This document shows positions 1 through 8,867 of a stretch of DNA of 25,502 bases, piece after piece. How positions within the stretch are numbered: position 1 is the first letter of the stretch; every line of letters begins with the position of its first letter. The translations under genes and the position numbers were made by a program. The notes below the pieces were generated by a model that was not told where the DNA came from, ran no database searches, and was given only the letters and a program-made list of their open reading frames with translations. The DNA is from Barthelona sp. PAP020 (taxonomy: Eukaryota > Metamonada: BaSk clade), in contig JARQWU010000145.1 of the NCBI GenBank assembly GCA_040182905.1, forward strand, positions 1-25,502, read 5' to 3'.

Positions 1-202
1 AAACAGCCAGGATTCAAATTCAAGGCTTTCCCAACTACTCATTTCAATAACACACCGTATATAAAAGCTTTCGTATACCTTTTCTTGTACCTAACGTGAA
101 ATTAAAGCCTTTAATTTTACCCTTTCGTCTAACGTGAATTGGTTTTGAAAGCCTGTAATTTCCAGACTCGATCCTCGCCCTAAACTTTTCTTTATAAAAA
201 AT
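1..202. repeat. unexplained left edge with a diverged ~40-bp direct repeat
   Basis: No gene is recognised here. The words ctaacgtgaaatt (91-103) and ctaacgtgaatt (129-140) recur, each followed by a related word (gcctttaattt at 107-117, gcctgtaattt at 151-161), which suggests an imperfect direct repeat with a period of about 40 bp. The first copy contains a nearly perfect 9-bp inverted repeat at 99-117 with a single central base. The stretch lies downstream of the minus-strand tRNA gene. Short frames read through it but none has a plausible start. Confidence 0.4.
196..201 (-). terminator. Pol III oligo-T terminator of tRNA-Phe
   Basis: On the minus strand a run of six T follows one base after the tRNA discriminator. 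This is the standard RNA polymerase III termination signal, and its position supports the 3' end of the tRNA gene. Confidence 0.8.
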
Positions 203-277
203 TGCGTCTTCCGAGGATTGAACTCGGGACCTTTAGATCTTCAGTCTAACGCTAACTACCAACTGAGCTAAAGACGC
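203..277 (-). tRNA. tRNA-Phe (anticodon GAA)
   Basis: Read on the minus strand, this folds as a cloverleaf. The acceptor stem GCGTCTT pairs with AAGACGC and the discriminator is A. The anticodon stem is TTAGA/TCTAA with loop CTGAAGA, and the anticodon GAA lies at plus positions 240-242. The T arm is CCGAG/CTCGG with loop TTCAATC. The anticodon arm and variable loop match the usual eukaryotic tRNA-Phe. The A box (TAGCTCAGTTGG) and B box (GTTCAATCC) are intact. The D arm is odd: two extra bases leave a 3-bp D stem (GCT/AGC) and an enlarged loop, giving 75 nt instead of 73. There is no intron and no encoded CCA. Confidence 0.93.
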
Positions 278-811
278 TTGATGAACAGTTCAGGCTTTGA
301 CTGTTATAAATGATTAATGAAATTATTTTTTTTAGGAATTTTTATCAACAAGTTAATATTCAACAATTGTTTGACTATTGATTCAAAAGATTTTTAAATT
401 TATTAAAATAAATGATAACTGTTGGAAAATGAATTTTATAATTTTATATTTTATGTGAAAATACAAAAAAGATAGTCTTATTTAATATTATGAGGTATGA
501 GTTTGTTTTGTGAACAATGAAACGAAATAACTTAAGGTTTAGGAAAAACTCACATGGATTCAGATACCCAAATAACTTAAAAATTGGACCTAAAGAAGGT
601 TAAAAAACAACAAAAAAATGAAGTGATATTTGATGACTTCTTAATATATCTCTCTCCAATAAAACAATTACCAATCTTTCTTATTCACTCATACGTACAA
701 TGTTTCTTGTCTTGAAAATATACAAATCTTTTTGCTGAGAACAAATGTTCCAGGTTATTAAAAAAAAAAAAAAAAAAATTATTTTTTATTTGTTTAATTC
801 AATTAAAAGAA
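278..811. other. 534-bp gap without a recognised gene
   Basis: AT-rich spacer between the 5' side of the tRNA gene and the 3' end of the Pol5-like gene. It holds a 19-base A run at 760-778, which is T19 just past the Pol5-like stop on that gene's sense strand. Only very short open frames occur. TGATGA-like and CTGA words are present, but without a closing stem that would support a C/D snoRNA. Confidence 0.6.
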
Positions 812-3800
812 TCAGTCAATCTTTTTCTTTTTTAAAATTTGAGCTAAACCGTAGTCCTTAAATATCTTTTTGGGACAAGAATTTAACAATTCCAGTTGAT
901 GTTCAGTTAAAACATCTAAAGACAGATAAACCACTTTAATGAAACCAACTGTTGCCTTAATTAGAGGCTTATGCTTAGAATTACCATTTAAAACAACATT
1001 GAACAACCATTCAGAACTATTGGCCAATTCAATAATTTTATCTTGGGGTAAGTTTTTATTGAAACCATTATAAAGTAAATTTACCACATTTACTAGAGCA
1101 AAGGAAGGTATTTCTAATTTGTTTGTGGCAATAGCCATTGCATAACTAATTTCAGGGAAGTCTCTTGTGACTTCAATAAGAATAGAAGGATGTAAACGAG
1201 TACGTTTTCTTAAACTGGTAGAAACGGCAATTTCATACAAGTTAATTACATCAGTTGGATATTGTGAAAACAGACTTTTAGTTAAAAGAGTAAAAAAAGC
1301 TACATTCAAATAAGCATATTCTTCAGATAATTTTGGAGGTTTCATTAATACTGTATTTAACAAAGCAATCAATTCTGAAGTTGGTTTGTAAAATTCAATA
1401 TTGGTATTGGATAACATGAAAGAAAAATATTTTTTTAAACCAATACTTAATAAATTGATGTAAGATTTAGCTTGTTTGTTTTTAATTGCTAAAAAGTCAG
1501 GGAATTGAGATAATAATTTATAAGTAATTTCTGGAATGAGACTATTGCAAGGACTTTTATTGAAAAGAGTTAAACAAACAGAAAGCATTCTACAACGAGA
1601 GTTTAATTCAGCTTGATGTTGTTTTTTAATATCAGCATTTTCTCTTTGTTTTGCTAAAATCAACTCAGCAGCTGCTTTTTCAAGTGCAGCCATCTGTGCT
1701 TCATCATCATTATCTTCTTCTTCCATGTCTTCTTCCATTTCAATTTCTTGTTTTTCTTTTATTTCAATTTCTTCCTCTTCTTCTTCATCTTCTTCTTCAA
1801 AATCTCCTTCCTCTTGTATAACTTCAACAACATCTTCATCATTAAATTGACTAAAATCAAAATCACCATCACCAATTTCATCATCATCAACAACATCACC
1901 AACATCTTCTTCATTCATTAATAATAAAGGAGAAGTAATGATTTCAGTTAAAGTAACAAATAATGTATTATCAAATTCGAAATTTTCAATATATTCATCA
2001 AAAAATTCTTCAAAACAACAACGTAAAGCTTTGTTTTCAATGACTAATAACATAACAACCATCATATTGAATTGTTCTATCAAATCTTCTGAAGAATCTA
2101 AACCCATTATATAATCAGTAGCAGCTAAGAAAGAATCTAATATAGGAATAATATCTTTGGATGAGGAAGCACTTATATGAAGAATACTAGCTAATTTAGC
2201 CCATTTTTTTTGAATGATTGTTGAAGCATCATTTTGTAAAGCTAAACTAGTTGTAGCAAAGATATTGATATCTTCTTGATCAACAATGAAAGGAGAACTT
2301 TTGACATTGATTTCAATACCTTCAGTGGCATTCTGGAAAATTGCAAGAACTTTGGACAGGAAGAAAATCAAATCATCATTACGTTTGGAAACACAATAAA
2401 ATAATCGTTCAAAAGGTATTTCAACATTAATGAAGTTGATTGAATCAGTAGAATTAATTTTTAACCATCTGTAAAGCTCTTTGTTTTCATCAATACTTTT
2501 GAAACTTTTCTTCACTTTAATTATCTCATAATCAATATAAAATACTTTTAAGATATCGATCAGAAAAGGTTTCGGTTCATTTGTAATTTGAAGGTAATAT
2601 AGGAAGATTTCAACAACAACTCTAGCAGAATTCTCAGATATGATGTTATTTATCAATAATAAGCTTGTTTGTTCATAATAATTGATGAATAGAGTGGAAA
2701 TCATTGAATCTAAATGGTGTGTTGCTCTTAAAACATCTAATTCATGAGTTTTAATCTCAATTAATAAAATAGAAAAGGCTTTGAAACACATTTTGGGATT
2801 TTTGGAAAAAGTATCAAAAATATTTTTTAAAATTTCTAATTTATTTTGCTTGATTTTTTTTTTGTTTATTTGTTTGGTTTTTTTGTTTTTTTGTTTGTTT
2901 TTCATTTCTCCCATAAATAATTTGATTATCATACTGTTAAGAACAACGTTTATCAATTCAACATTTTCTTCATGTTTGATCAACATGGAAATTAAGTCCT
3001 CAATCATAAAACAAAGAGTTAAAGAAGTGTCCTCTCTACTAGCTAACAAAATAAAGTAGATATCATTGACAACACGTTTAAATAATTCATGATCTTTAAC
3101 TAACCAATCAGAATCAAATAAAGCTTCAAAAATCAAATGGTAAAATGGGTGTATTGAATCAGAAACCAAATCGTTTAAAATAACCCTGGTAAAATCACTT
3201 GGATTTGCTAAAAATAACTCAATAATGCTTTCAGTTTCTGTATTTCCAATCAATGCATGTAAATACAGCTCATTTAAACTCATAACAAATGGTGAAGATT
3301 TTAAAAACTCTCTAGCCTGTTCAGGTAAATCGTTTAACAAAAAATTACTCAAAACTTCATTTAAAATCATTTGTAAATCTTCAAAATTAAAGAAAATTTC
3401 GAAAATTTCATTCAATAATTCTGAACAATTTTGCTTTGAGAATTTATTGTAACAATTGTGAAATAAACATTTAATCATCATTAATCGTTGATCTTTTATA
3501 TTTTTAGATGATTTAAATTTATTATTCATCAAAGTTTGATAAGCAAAGAATGGGAACTCAACGTTTTGTAAAAATATGGAAAAAGTTAACAATACTCCTT
3601 GAAACAATTCAATTGAATCATCTTTTTTTAATTTATCACAAATGTTTATTAAAAATTTGGAAATTTCATCACAAAAAAATTGTTGAAGATATAATTTCAA
3701 TTCTAAATTATCATCGATCTCAGTATTTACTTCAAATTCTTTTTGTTTTTCTATCAGAAATAATATTAAACTTTTGATATTTTCTTTCCTATTTAAATAG

Positions 3801-3886
3801 TTAGTAAAACAATGATATGTGTAAAATTATTACTGTTTCGTTAAATCCTTTGTTTTTAATGTATCAATAATATGATCGATATCCAT
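812..3886 (-). CDS. Pol5/MYBBP1A-like nucleolar protein, two exons
   Basis: Exon 1 is 3886-3834, the intron 3833-3789, and exon 2 is 3788-812, giving 1009 residues. The long frame alone has no ATG at its upstream end. Splicing joins it in frame to an ATG through the codon CA|G. The protein is mostly helical and HEAT-like. It has a Lys/Asn-rich insert at about residues 314-340 and a strongly acidic tract at about 640-717. The acidic tract is followed by a DEAQMAALEKAAAE helix and a segment ending in LIPEITYKLL. In yeast Pol5 and human MYBBP1A an acidic linker likewise precedes a D-E-x-M-x-x-L-type helix and a repeat region, and yeast Pol5 is about 1020 residues. Those proteins act in rRNA synthesis and ribosome assembly in the nucleolus. 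The family call rests on architecture and short motifs and is moderate. The gene itself is certain. Confidence 0.62.
3789..3833 (-). other. 45-nt spliceosomal intron in the Pol5-like gene
   Basis: On the minus strand it begins GTAATAAT and ends AAATAG, with TTTTACTAAC (a yeast-like branch site) leaving 11 nt between CTAAC and the end of the acceptor. It contains in-frame stops. Removing it joins a 53-nt first exon with an ATG to the long downstream frame in the correct phase (phase 2). Confidence 0.85.
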
Positions 3887-4156
3887 TTTATTGTGCAAAA
3901 AAAATTATCCTCAATTTTTTGCATTTTATTTTTCATATTATTTGGTTTTTGAACATAGATCTTTGGATCCATTTCAATTTATGTAAAATGTGTAATCCTA
4001 TTTATTCAAAAGAATTATTGATATGTTCTTTATCATAAAATGTTGTTTTTCTTGAATCATCAGCATAAGAAAATAAAAATGAAATAAAAACAAAAGAAAT
4101 AGACTTTACACAAAAACCCACAAAATAAATCAACAACGGTTTGGATCTTTTTACAT

Positions 4157-4795
4157 TTAATCAATTTTACTGTGAATTGGAAAAACTTCTTTTTTGTTCA
4201 AGGCAATTAAAAGTATTATATTAATTAATAATATTGAAGAAATAAAGACTAACAGTATATATAGGGGTTCAGTTAACAACTTATCCCAATTACTGAATGT
4301 CCATTTATTGTTTACACAAACAGCGCTTGAACTGTGAACTTCTCCATTCAAACATTGAATACAACCGTGTCTAATACATTTTAACCCAGGTCCACAAGTA
4401 CCGTCAACTGTTAAGCCACTTGTTTGATAAGGACATTCTTTCAAGTAGAATGGACTTTGTGTCAAAGGAATACACTCTCCATAATCATTGCAGTATTCAT
4501 CTATCGAACATTGAAATGTACGATAATTATCTGTAAATGACGTTCCTGGAGTACATTTTCCACATTGAGCAGGTAGAGAAGTATCTGAATCTGGATAATA
4601 TTTAATTTTATTTAAACCACATGGATAATTGGTATTATTTGTTAATAAAACTCGTAATTGAGCTCTTTCCATAGGACCAGCACATGAACCACTCGACGGT
4701 AAAGCACCATTATTCAAAGCGCACTCAGAACAAAATGAAATGATCAACAAATTAATTATTGTTAATAGTTTAATTATTATCGCTTGTCTATACAT
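4157..4795 (-). CDS. cysteine-rich type I membrane protein, unknown
   Basis: 212 residues starting from an ATG. An N-terminal hydrophobic segment (about residues 5-22) looks like a signal peptide. The predicted ectodomain (about 25-170) is rich in cysteine, with 15 in the whole protein, many in CxxC, CxxxC or CNDYGEC-type spacing, and with several Gly-Pro turns. A single membrane helix follows at about 176-199, then a short tail starting NKKEVF. This layout fits a disulfide-bonded, extracellular or lumenal domain anchored by one helix. I recognise no named family; EGF- or laminin-like modules are possible but not demonstrated. It lies between the Pol5-like gene and the gene ending at 4849, on the same strand. 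A T7 tract ends only 4 nt before its ATG. Confidence 0.8.
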   Translation of the reverse strand: MYRQAIIIKLLTIINLLIISFCSECALNNGALPSSGSCAGPMERAQLRVLLTNNTNYPCGLNKIKYYPDSDTSLPAQCGKCTPGTSFTDNYRTFQCSIDEYCNDYGECIPLTQSPFYLKECPYQTSGLTVDGTCGPGLKCIRHGCIQCLNGEVHSSSAVCVNNKWTFSNWDKLLTEPLYILLVFISSILLINIILLIALNKKEVFPIHSKID

Positions 4796-4848
4796 ATCAA
4801 AAAAATATTTGAACTATTCAACAACGGATAAAAAAAAAAGAAAATTTA

Positions 4849-5943
4849 TCAATCCATAGAAATGTACCTTAAGGTCATTTGTGATGGTTTTACCTGTTGA
4901 TAACCATCAACACCATTATACGTTTCAACAGGTGCATTATAAAATGCAGGCAAAGAAGAATTCAATTGGGGAGAGAAAGTACATTTATCCAATTCAATAT
5001 CCTCTGATGTTTTGGGCAATTTATCAGGATAAGTAATTTTTTGACTGTTATGTAAACGATCAGAAATTTTTTTTGCCTCAGTACTAATCTTTAAGTTAAC
5101 ATCAATCTTTTTTTGCTTAATTGAAACATCACGAGGCTTCCCCACATTTTTTTTTCTTGAATCAGCAGGAAAAATCTCATTATGTAGTCTTTCAAATGTC
5201 TGTTCATGAGATTCATTACTTTTCCTTTCTCTCACCAACATTGTTGAGTTAAAAGAGATAGTTGGATGGAAGGAAAGCTCTAGTTCCTCCTTATCACCTA
5301 TATTAGAATTGGAAAATGTTGATTCATGAGGAAAAGGCGAAGTGTTAAAAGACATTTTTTGCCTTTGACTGCTGGAAAAAATATATTTCGACATTGATGG
5401 GTGCTTTAAGGCAGTTTTCAATAAATTTTTGAAGTGTGGTATGGGAACTTCAACTTCATTGTATCTGACTACATAATCATGAAAGACTGAATGAAGAACC
5501 TGTTGTTCAACAGGATCTAACAACTCAAACCCATTTAATTCATTTAAATTTACAAAATTGTCATGAATAAACATGTCACAGTAATCGTTGAAGAGGTCTC
5601 TTTTTCTATCAGAGACAACACGTGAACTTTTTGGTAAAATTAATGGAGATGCGTTGGATTTAGGTGGAGTAAAAGGTGAATTAGATGTTCCAAACTTCAT
5701 TTGTGTGTCAATAAAGTTCAATTTGGTCCTCTTTTGTGAAAGTACATTTTTCGGACTTTTCCCTTGTTTTTGACTGGGAGACAATGATACAGATGAATCA
5801 TTTGGAGTCATCATTGCTTTTTGAAACCGACTTTTGAAACTATTTGAGTCATGTGATTTACTTCGATTTTTATTATCCAAATAAAATTGAATTTTTAATT
5901 CAGTACATTCTCGTGTTTTGTAATTATTGGGGGTTCGATACAT
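4849..5943 (-). CDS. hypothetical protein with TFxPxxN-type motifs
   Basis: 364 residues from an ATG. The N-terminal 110 residues are basic, Ser/Pro-rich and probably disordered, with several SP/TP pairs. A compact, probably helical domain spans about 113-190 (LFNDYCDMFIHDNFVNLNEL onward). A second conserved-looking part contains SFHPTIS at about 222, FERLHNE, DRLHN, and CTFSPQLN at about 320. Paired 'R-L-(Y/H)-x-E' and 'C/L-T-F-x-P-x-(I/L)-N' motifs recur in many protist cytoskeletal or flagellar proteins of unknown biochemical role, from memory. No catalytic motif is visible. The function is unassigned. A T9-CG element lies 19 nt upstream of the ATG. Confidence 0.8.
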   Translation of the reverse strand: MYRTPNNYKTRECTELKIQFYLDNKNRSKSHDSNSFKSRFQKAMMTPNDSSVSLSPSQKQGKSPKNVLSQKRTKLNFIDTQMKFGTSNSPFTPPKSNASPLILPKSSRVVSDRKRDLFNDYCDMFIHDNFVNLNELNGFELLDPVEQQVLHSVFHDYVVRYNEVEVPIPHFKNLLKTALKHPSMSKYIFSSSQRQKMSFNTSPFPHESTFSNSNIGDKEELELSFHPTISFNSTMLVRERKSNESHEQTFERLHNEIFPADSRKKNVGKPRDVSIKQKKIDVNLKISTEAKKISDRLHNSQKITYPDKLPKTSEDIELDKCTFSPQLNSSLPAFYNAPVETYNGVDGYQQVKPSQMTLRYISMD

Positions 5944-6358
5944 AATACATCAACATACTACGAAAAAAAAATCTGAAAATTAAAATTGAAAATCAAAAAT
6001 TTACTTTCAAAAAGAGGTTTTGTTATCAATATTAAATGGCATATATAAAAAAGAATTTACTCATGTACCACATATTTGCTATTTGATTTACCTTTATAAA
6101 AATTGTTCCGATGTATTCACTTTTTTTTTTAATATAATCTTTGATGTCATGTAAAATGAAAACATCAAAGCTATCTTTCATAAATTTTGCTTTACTTTAA
6201 ATGAAGTGTAAAAGAATGAATGTTTCAAAGATAAAGAAAATAGCACAAATTAACAGACATTTCAATTCAATGAACTAAAAACATTATTTGGTTTAAAGTA
6301 ATTGCTAAATTTGAGCTATGTGATATTAGGTCTGATTGAAAAGTTGAAATTGAAGAAA
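5944..6358. other. 415-bp gap with one perfect 9-bp hairpin
   Basis: Spacer between two minus-strand genes. It contains the arms CTTTGATGT (6139-6147) and ACATCAAAG (6162-6170), a perfect 9-bp inverted repeat with a 14-nt loop. The hairpin could lie in the 3' flank of the SNRNP27-like gene or in the upstream region of the next gene. A T9-CG element sits at 5961-5971 (minus strand). Nothing else is recognised. Confidence 0.5.
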
Positions 6359-6547
6359 CTATTTCTTTGGTTGTTTTGATTTGTTTAGTAATTGTTTAAT
6401 TGTTAATTTCTTTCTCATTCTTTTTATTGTCGGTTCTTTTGGATTTCCAAAGACATGGGTATTTTTTGTTGATCGAAAAGATGAAAATCCCATTTGTTCA
6501 TTCAATAATGAAGGATCTACAGGGTTTAGAAGCGTTTCATTTGTCAT
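6359..6547 (-). CDS. SNRNP27-like U4/U6.U5 tri-snRNP protein, minimal form
   Basis: 62 residues from the first in-frame ATG; the upstream extension of this frame to 6697 has no ATG and overlaps RPAC1. The core MGFSSFRSTKNTHVFGN closely resembles the family signature of SNRNP27 (MGFxxFDTTKGKxVxGN, from memory). A basic segment then ends in KQLLNK, in the place of the family's RQYMNR. In animals this C-terminal domain is a tri-snRNP component that affects 5' splice-site choice. Here the usual N-terminal RS-rich part and the final GGFNRPL-like end are absent. Its ATG is 62 bp from that of RPAC1 on the other strand, so the two probably share a divergent promoter. The assignment rests on about 35 residues and is tentative. 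Confidence 0.5.
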   Translation of the reverse strand: MTNETLLNPVDPSLLNEQMGFSSFRSTKNTHVFGNPKEPTIKRMRKKLTIKQLLNKSKQPKK

Positions 6548-6609
6548 TTCAAAGAAACATAAAGATGAATGAAAAGTCTCACCATTTTTTTTTTCAACAT
6601 TAAACTTTA
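6548..6609. promoter_or_regulatory. 62-bp divergent promoter between SNRNP27-like gene and RPAC1
   Basis: Only 62 bp separate the two divergent ATGs. On the RPAC1 side a T10 tract (6585-6594) is followed by CA 14 nt before the ATG. Any promoters of both genes must lie here or overlap coding sequence. Confidence 0.55.
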
Positions 6610-7878
6610 ATGGGAGTTGAGGATTTACCACAAACTGCTCAAGATCAAAGGGATTATGTTCATATTGAACAACATTTGGCGAATTACACTCATACAATTA
6701 CTGCTCATGATGCATTTATTTCACATGATATTAATAATGCATTTTCTATTGAAAATTTTGCAAGAGATTTGGATATTAAGTTACGTGATTCAAGTGATCC
6801 TTTGAAATTGAAGTTTGATATGGAAAATATTGATCCTGCTTTAGCCAATTCATTTCGAAGATTGATGATGTCTCATGTTCCTACCATGGCCGTTGAAAGA
6901 GTTTTTATTCATAATAATACCTCAGTTGTCCAGGATGAAGTGTTGGCTCATCGTTTAGGTTTGGTTCCCATTTTGGTTGATCCTTTTTTGTTTGAAGAAA
7001 AAGATGGGTTAATGCCACAAGATGTTGATGAGGTTGAATTTGATGATGAAGTCAATGAGTTCAATTCTTTGAAATTTGCCTTACACCTTTCTTGTAGACA
7101 ATACACTGTTGATGAGAAGGAAATGATGGTACGTGAATGTTATGAGGATGTTGGTCCCAGCAAGAAATATTATCAAGGTGTTGGATATAGTTGTGAGTTT
7201 GAATGGATTCCTCAAGGTGAACAGGCCGAAAAGTTCTATCAAATACCTTTCAAGTTTGACATTGTCAACAACAAAGTTGTTGTTGATGAATATGAGATTG
7301 AAGAAAATAAGGTTCCTATTGTCGTTTTCCCAACAATTCCTTTGGTTAAGTTAAGACCTGGACAGGAAATCCATTTGGAAATGTTGGCATTCAGAGGCAT
7401 CGGAAAGTATCATGCTAAATGGCAGCCTGTTTGTCCTTGTTCATATGCTCTTATGCCTGAAATCAGACTTAAGGATGATATTGATTCAGAAACTGCTGAA
7501 GAGTTACAGAATCTTTGTTTACAAGATATCTTTGAAGTCGATGGAGATGGAGTCTTGACTGTTAATCAGGATAATTTAGTCAATTGTACAACATGCAGGG
7601 AATGTATTAGGTTAGACAGACATGCCAAAGTTGTAAACCTTCTGAAGAAGAAAACTCACATGATATTCAATATTGAATCTGTTGGACAAATGAAACCAGG
7701 TACTATCTTTATCAAATCTATCGATGAATTAAGAAAGAAGGCTTTGAATTTGAAGAAGAGTTTGGATCGTAAGTTGCATGATGAAGAAGAAGATTCTGAG
7801 GATGAAAACACTAGTGATGATAATAATAATGATTCAGAAGATGTTGGTGATCAAGAAGATGATGAAATGGAACAATAG
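6610..7878 (+). CDS. RNA polymerases I and III subunit RPAC1 (AC40)
   Basis: 422 residues. This is the alpha-like subunit shared by RNA polymerases I and III, which pairs with AC19 to nucleate polymerase assembly in the nucleus. Diagnostic motifs are present: ALANSFRRLMMSHVPTMAVE and NNTSVVQDEVLAHRLGLVPI (about residues 74-119), LRPGQEIHLEML with GIGKYHAKWQPV (about 247-275), and an IFNIES segment near 355. A CxxCxxC cluster (Cys326, 329, 332; NCTTCRECIR) lies in the insert domain, which in archaeal Rpo3 binds Fe-S clusters. The protein is longer than its human counterpart (about 346) because of a short acidic insert near 140 and a C-terminal Asp/Glu-rich tail from about 395. The ATG follows a T10-CA element. 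No intron is seen. Confidence 0.95.
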   Translation: MGVEDLPQTAQDQRDYVHIEQHLANYTHTITAHDAFISHDINNAFSIENFARDLDIKLRDSSDPLKLKFDMENIDPALANSFRRLMMSHVPTMAVERVFIHNNTSVVQDEVLAHRLGLVPILVDPFLFEEKDGLMPQDVDEVEFDDEVNEFNSLKFALHLSCRQYTVDEKEMMVRECYEDVGPSKKYYQGVGYSCEFEWIPQGEQAEKFYQIPFKFDIVNNKVVVDEYEIEENKVPIVVFPTIPLVKLRPGQEIHLEMLAFRGIGKYHAKWQPVCPCSYALMPEIRLKDDIDSETAEELQNLCLQDIFEVDGDGVLTVNQDNLVNCTTCRECIRLDRHAKVVNLLKKKTHMIFNIESVGQMKPGTIFIKSIDELRKKALNLKKSLDRKLHDEEEDSEDENTSDDNNNDSEDVGDQEDDEMEQ

Positions 7879-7943
7879 TCTCAAAATAATGATAAAAATC
7901 AAGTTGGATTTTTTTTTACTTCATTTCGCATTTACATAATAGT

Positions 7944-8561
7944 ATGGCTCAATTTCCCGAAATAAGTAATGTGAATAATTATATGAAGCCATTTGATGCT
8001 TTTGGCATTAGACCAAAACTTACAACAGGTTTAATGCTAAATTTTCCAGATTTGTTTTTACCAACAATTCACAGTATTGCAAATAATCTTTTAAGTATAG
8101 ATAATAATGGAGAAAAGGTCGATTATAAAGGCAAAGATAAAACGAAATTAAAAAAGGAAGTTGCACTTTCTGAGTTGTTAAATAACTCAAACAATATGAT
8201 ATTTACTCAATTAAAAGGCCAATTTCTATCAAATACAAACGTTTCTGATCCAGTTTCTACTTTACCGGTATCTACTATGCCAATTTTTTATAATTCTGTT
8301 CCATCAGTTTCTATTCCATCAGTTTCACCAATTTCATCAATAAATTCACCAAATTGTTGTGAGGAAAACGTCATACAGGTTGATTGTTATGATTTTTCTT
8401 TGGTTCCTCAAGATTCGTCCGTTAATTGTCCATATTTTATTCCATCAATACCCATTTCCAATTTTTCAATGCCTTTTGTGCACAGTCAAGGATATGAAGG
8501 AGTTGAGTTGGGTGAGAATTTTGGGTTTATTTCCGATAATTTCTATCTGCCTTGTTGTTAA
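7944..8561 (+). CDS. Ser/Pro-rich hypothetical protein
   Basis: 205 residues from an ATG, 65 bp after the RPAC1 stop on the same strand. A T9 tract lies at 7909-7917, ahead of the start. The first 50 residues (GIRPKLTTGLMLNFPDLFLP and after) are hydrophobic-aromatic with a likely short helix. A lysine-rich stretch follows at about 55-75, then a Ser/Pro/Ile-rich tract (VPSVSIPSVSPISSI) with little predicted structure, and a C-terminal part with six cysteines ending in CC. No signal peptide, membrane helix or known motif is visible. Such composition could fit a transcriptional regulator or scaffold, but nothing in the sequence decides this. Codon use matches the neighbours, and the frame runs cleanly to a stop, which supports a real gene. 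Confidence 0.7.
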   Translation: MAQFPEISNVNNYMKPFDAFGIRPKLTTGLMLNFPDLFLPTIHSIANNLLSIDNNGEKVDYKGKDKTKLKKEVALSELLNNSNNMIFTQLKGQFLSNTNVSDPVSTLPVSTMPIFYNSVPSVSIPSVSPISSINSPNCCEENVIQVDCYDFSLVPQDSSVNCPYFIPSIPISNFSMPFVHSQGYEGVELGENFGFISDNFYLPCC

Positions 8562-8867
8562 TAAATGTGTAAATAATAAATTAAACATAAAAAGATTTTT
8601 TTTTTCTACCTGCATTTTGTCATCAACAAATGTCTTCTCTTTTCTATTTATTAACTTTTCTTGATCTTTTCATTGATATTGGTTTTTAATCATAGCGAGA
8701 AAAAAATAAAAATTTGACAAATTTATTTTCATAATCTACAAATTTTGTTTGAAAATATGTTTTTTAACTCAAACATTCAGTAGAAAAAAACATTTATGAA
8801 TGTTTAGTTGACTTTAAGATATAACAAAATTCAAAAAAATCACAATTACATGCCATAATTGGTATCA
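8562..8867. other. convergent spacer with an 8-bp hairpin
   Basis: 306-bp AT-rich spacer between two genes that end toward each other. The arms AAACATTC (8771-8778) and GAATGTTT (8798-8805) form a perfect 8-bp inverted repeat around a 19-nt loop. It may lie in one or both 3' untranslated regions. TAATAAA overlaps the stop of the upstream gene and could act in 3'-end formation. No gene is seen. Confidence 0.45.

Noticed and set aside
1-40. GGATTCAAATTC resembling a tRNA T arm at the window edge
   Set aside because: The loop lacks the conserved TTC and the stem does not pair as a T stem.
636-740. TGATGA and CTGA words resembling C/D snoRNA boxes
   Set aside because: No closing stem between the flanks and no recognisable guide; the words are common in this composition.
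2781-3059. 92-codon plus-strand open frame opposite the Pol5-like gene
   Set aside because: Phe/Leu-rich translation of the complement of Lys-rich codons; composition artefact.
6548-6697. Upstream extension of the SNRNP27-like frame
   Set aside because: No ATG, follows a stop directly, and overlaps the RPAC1 N terminus on the other strand.
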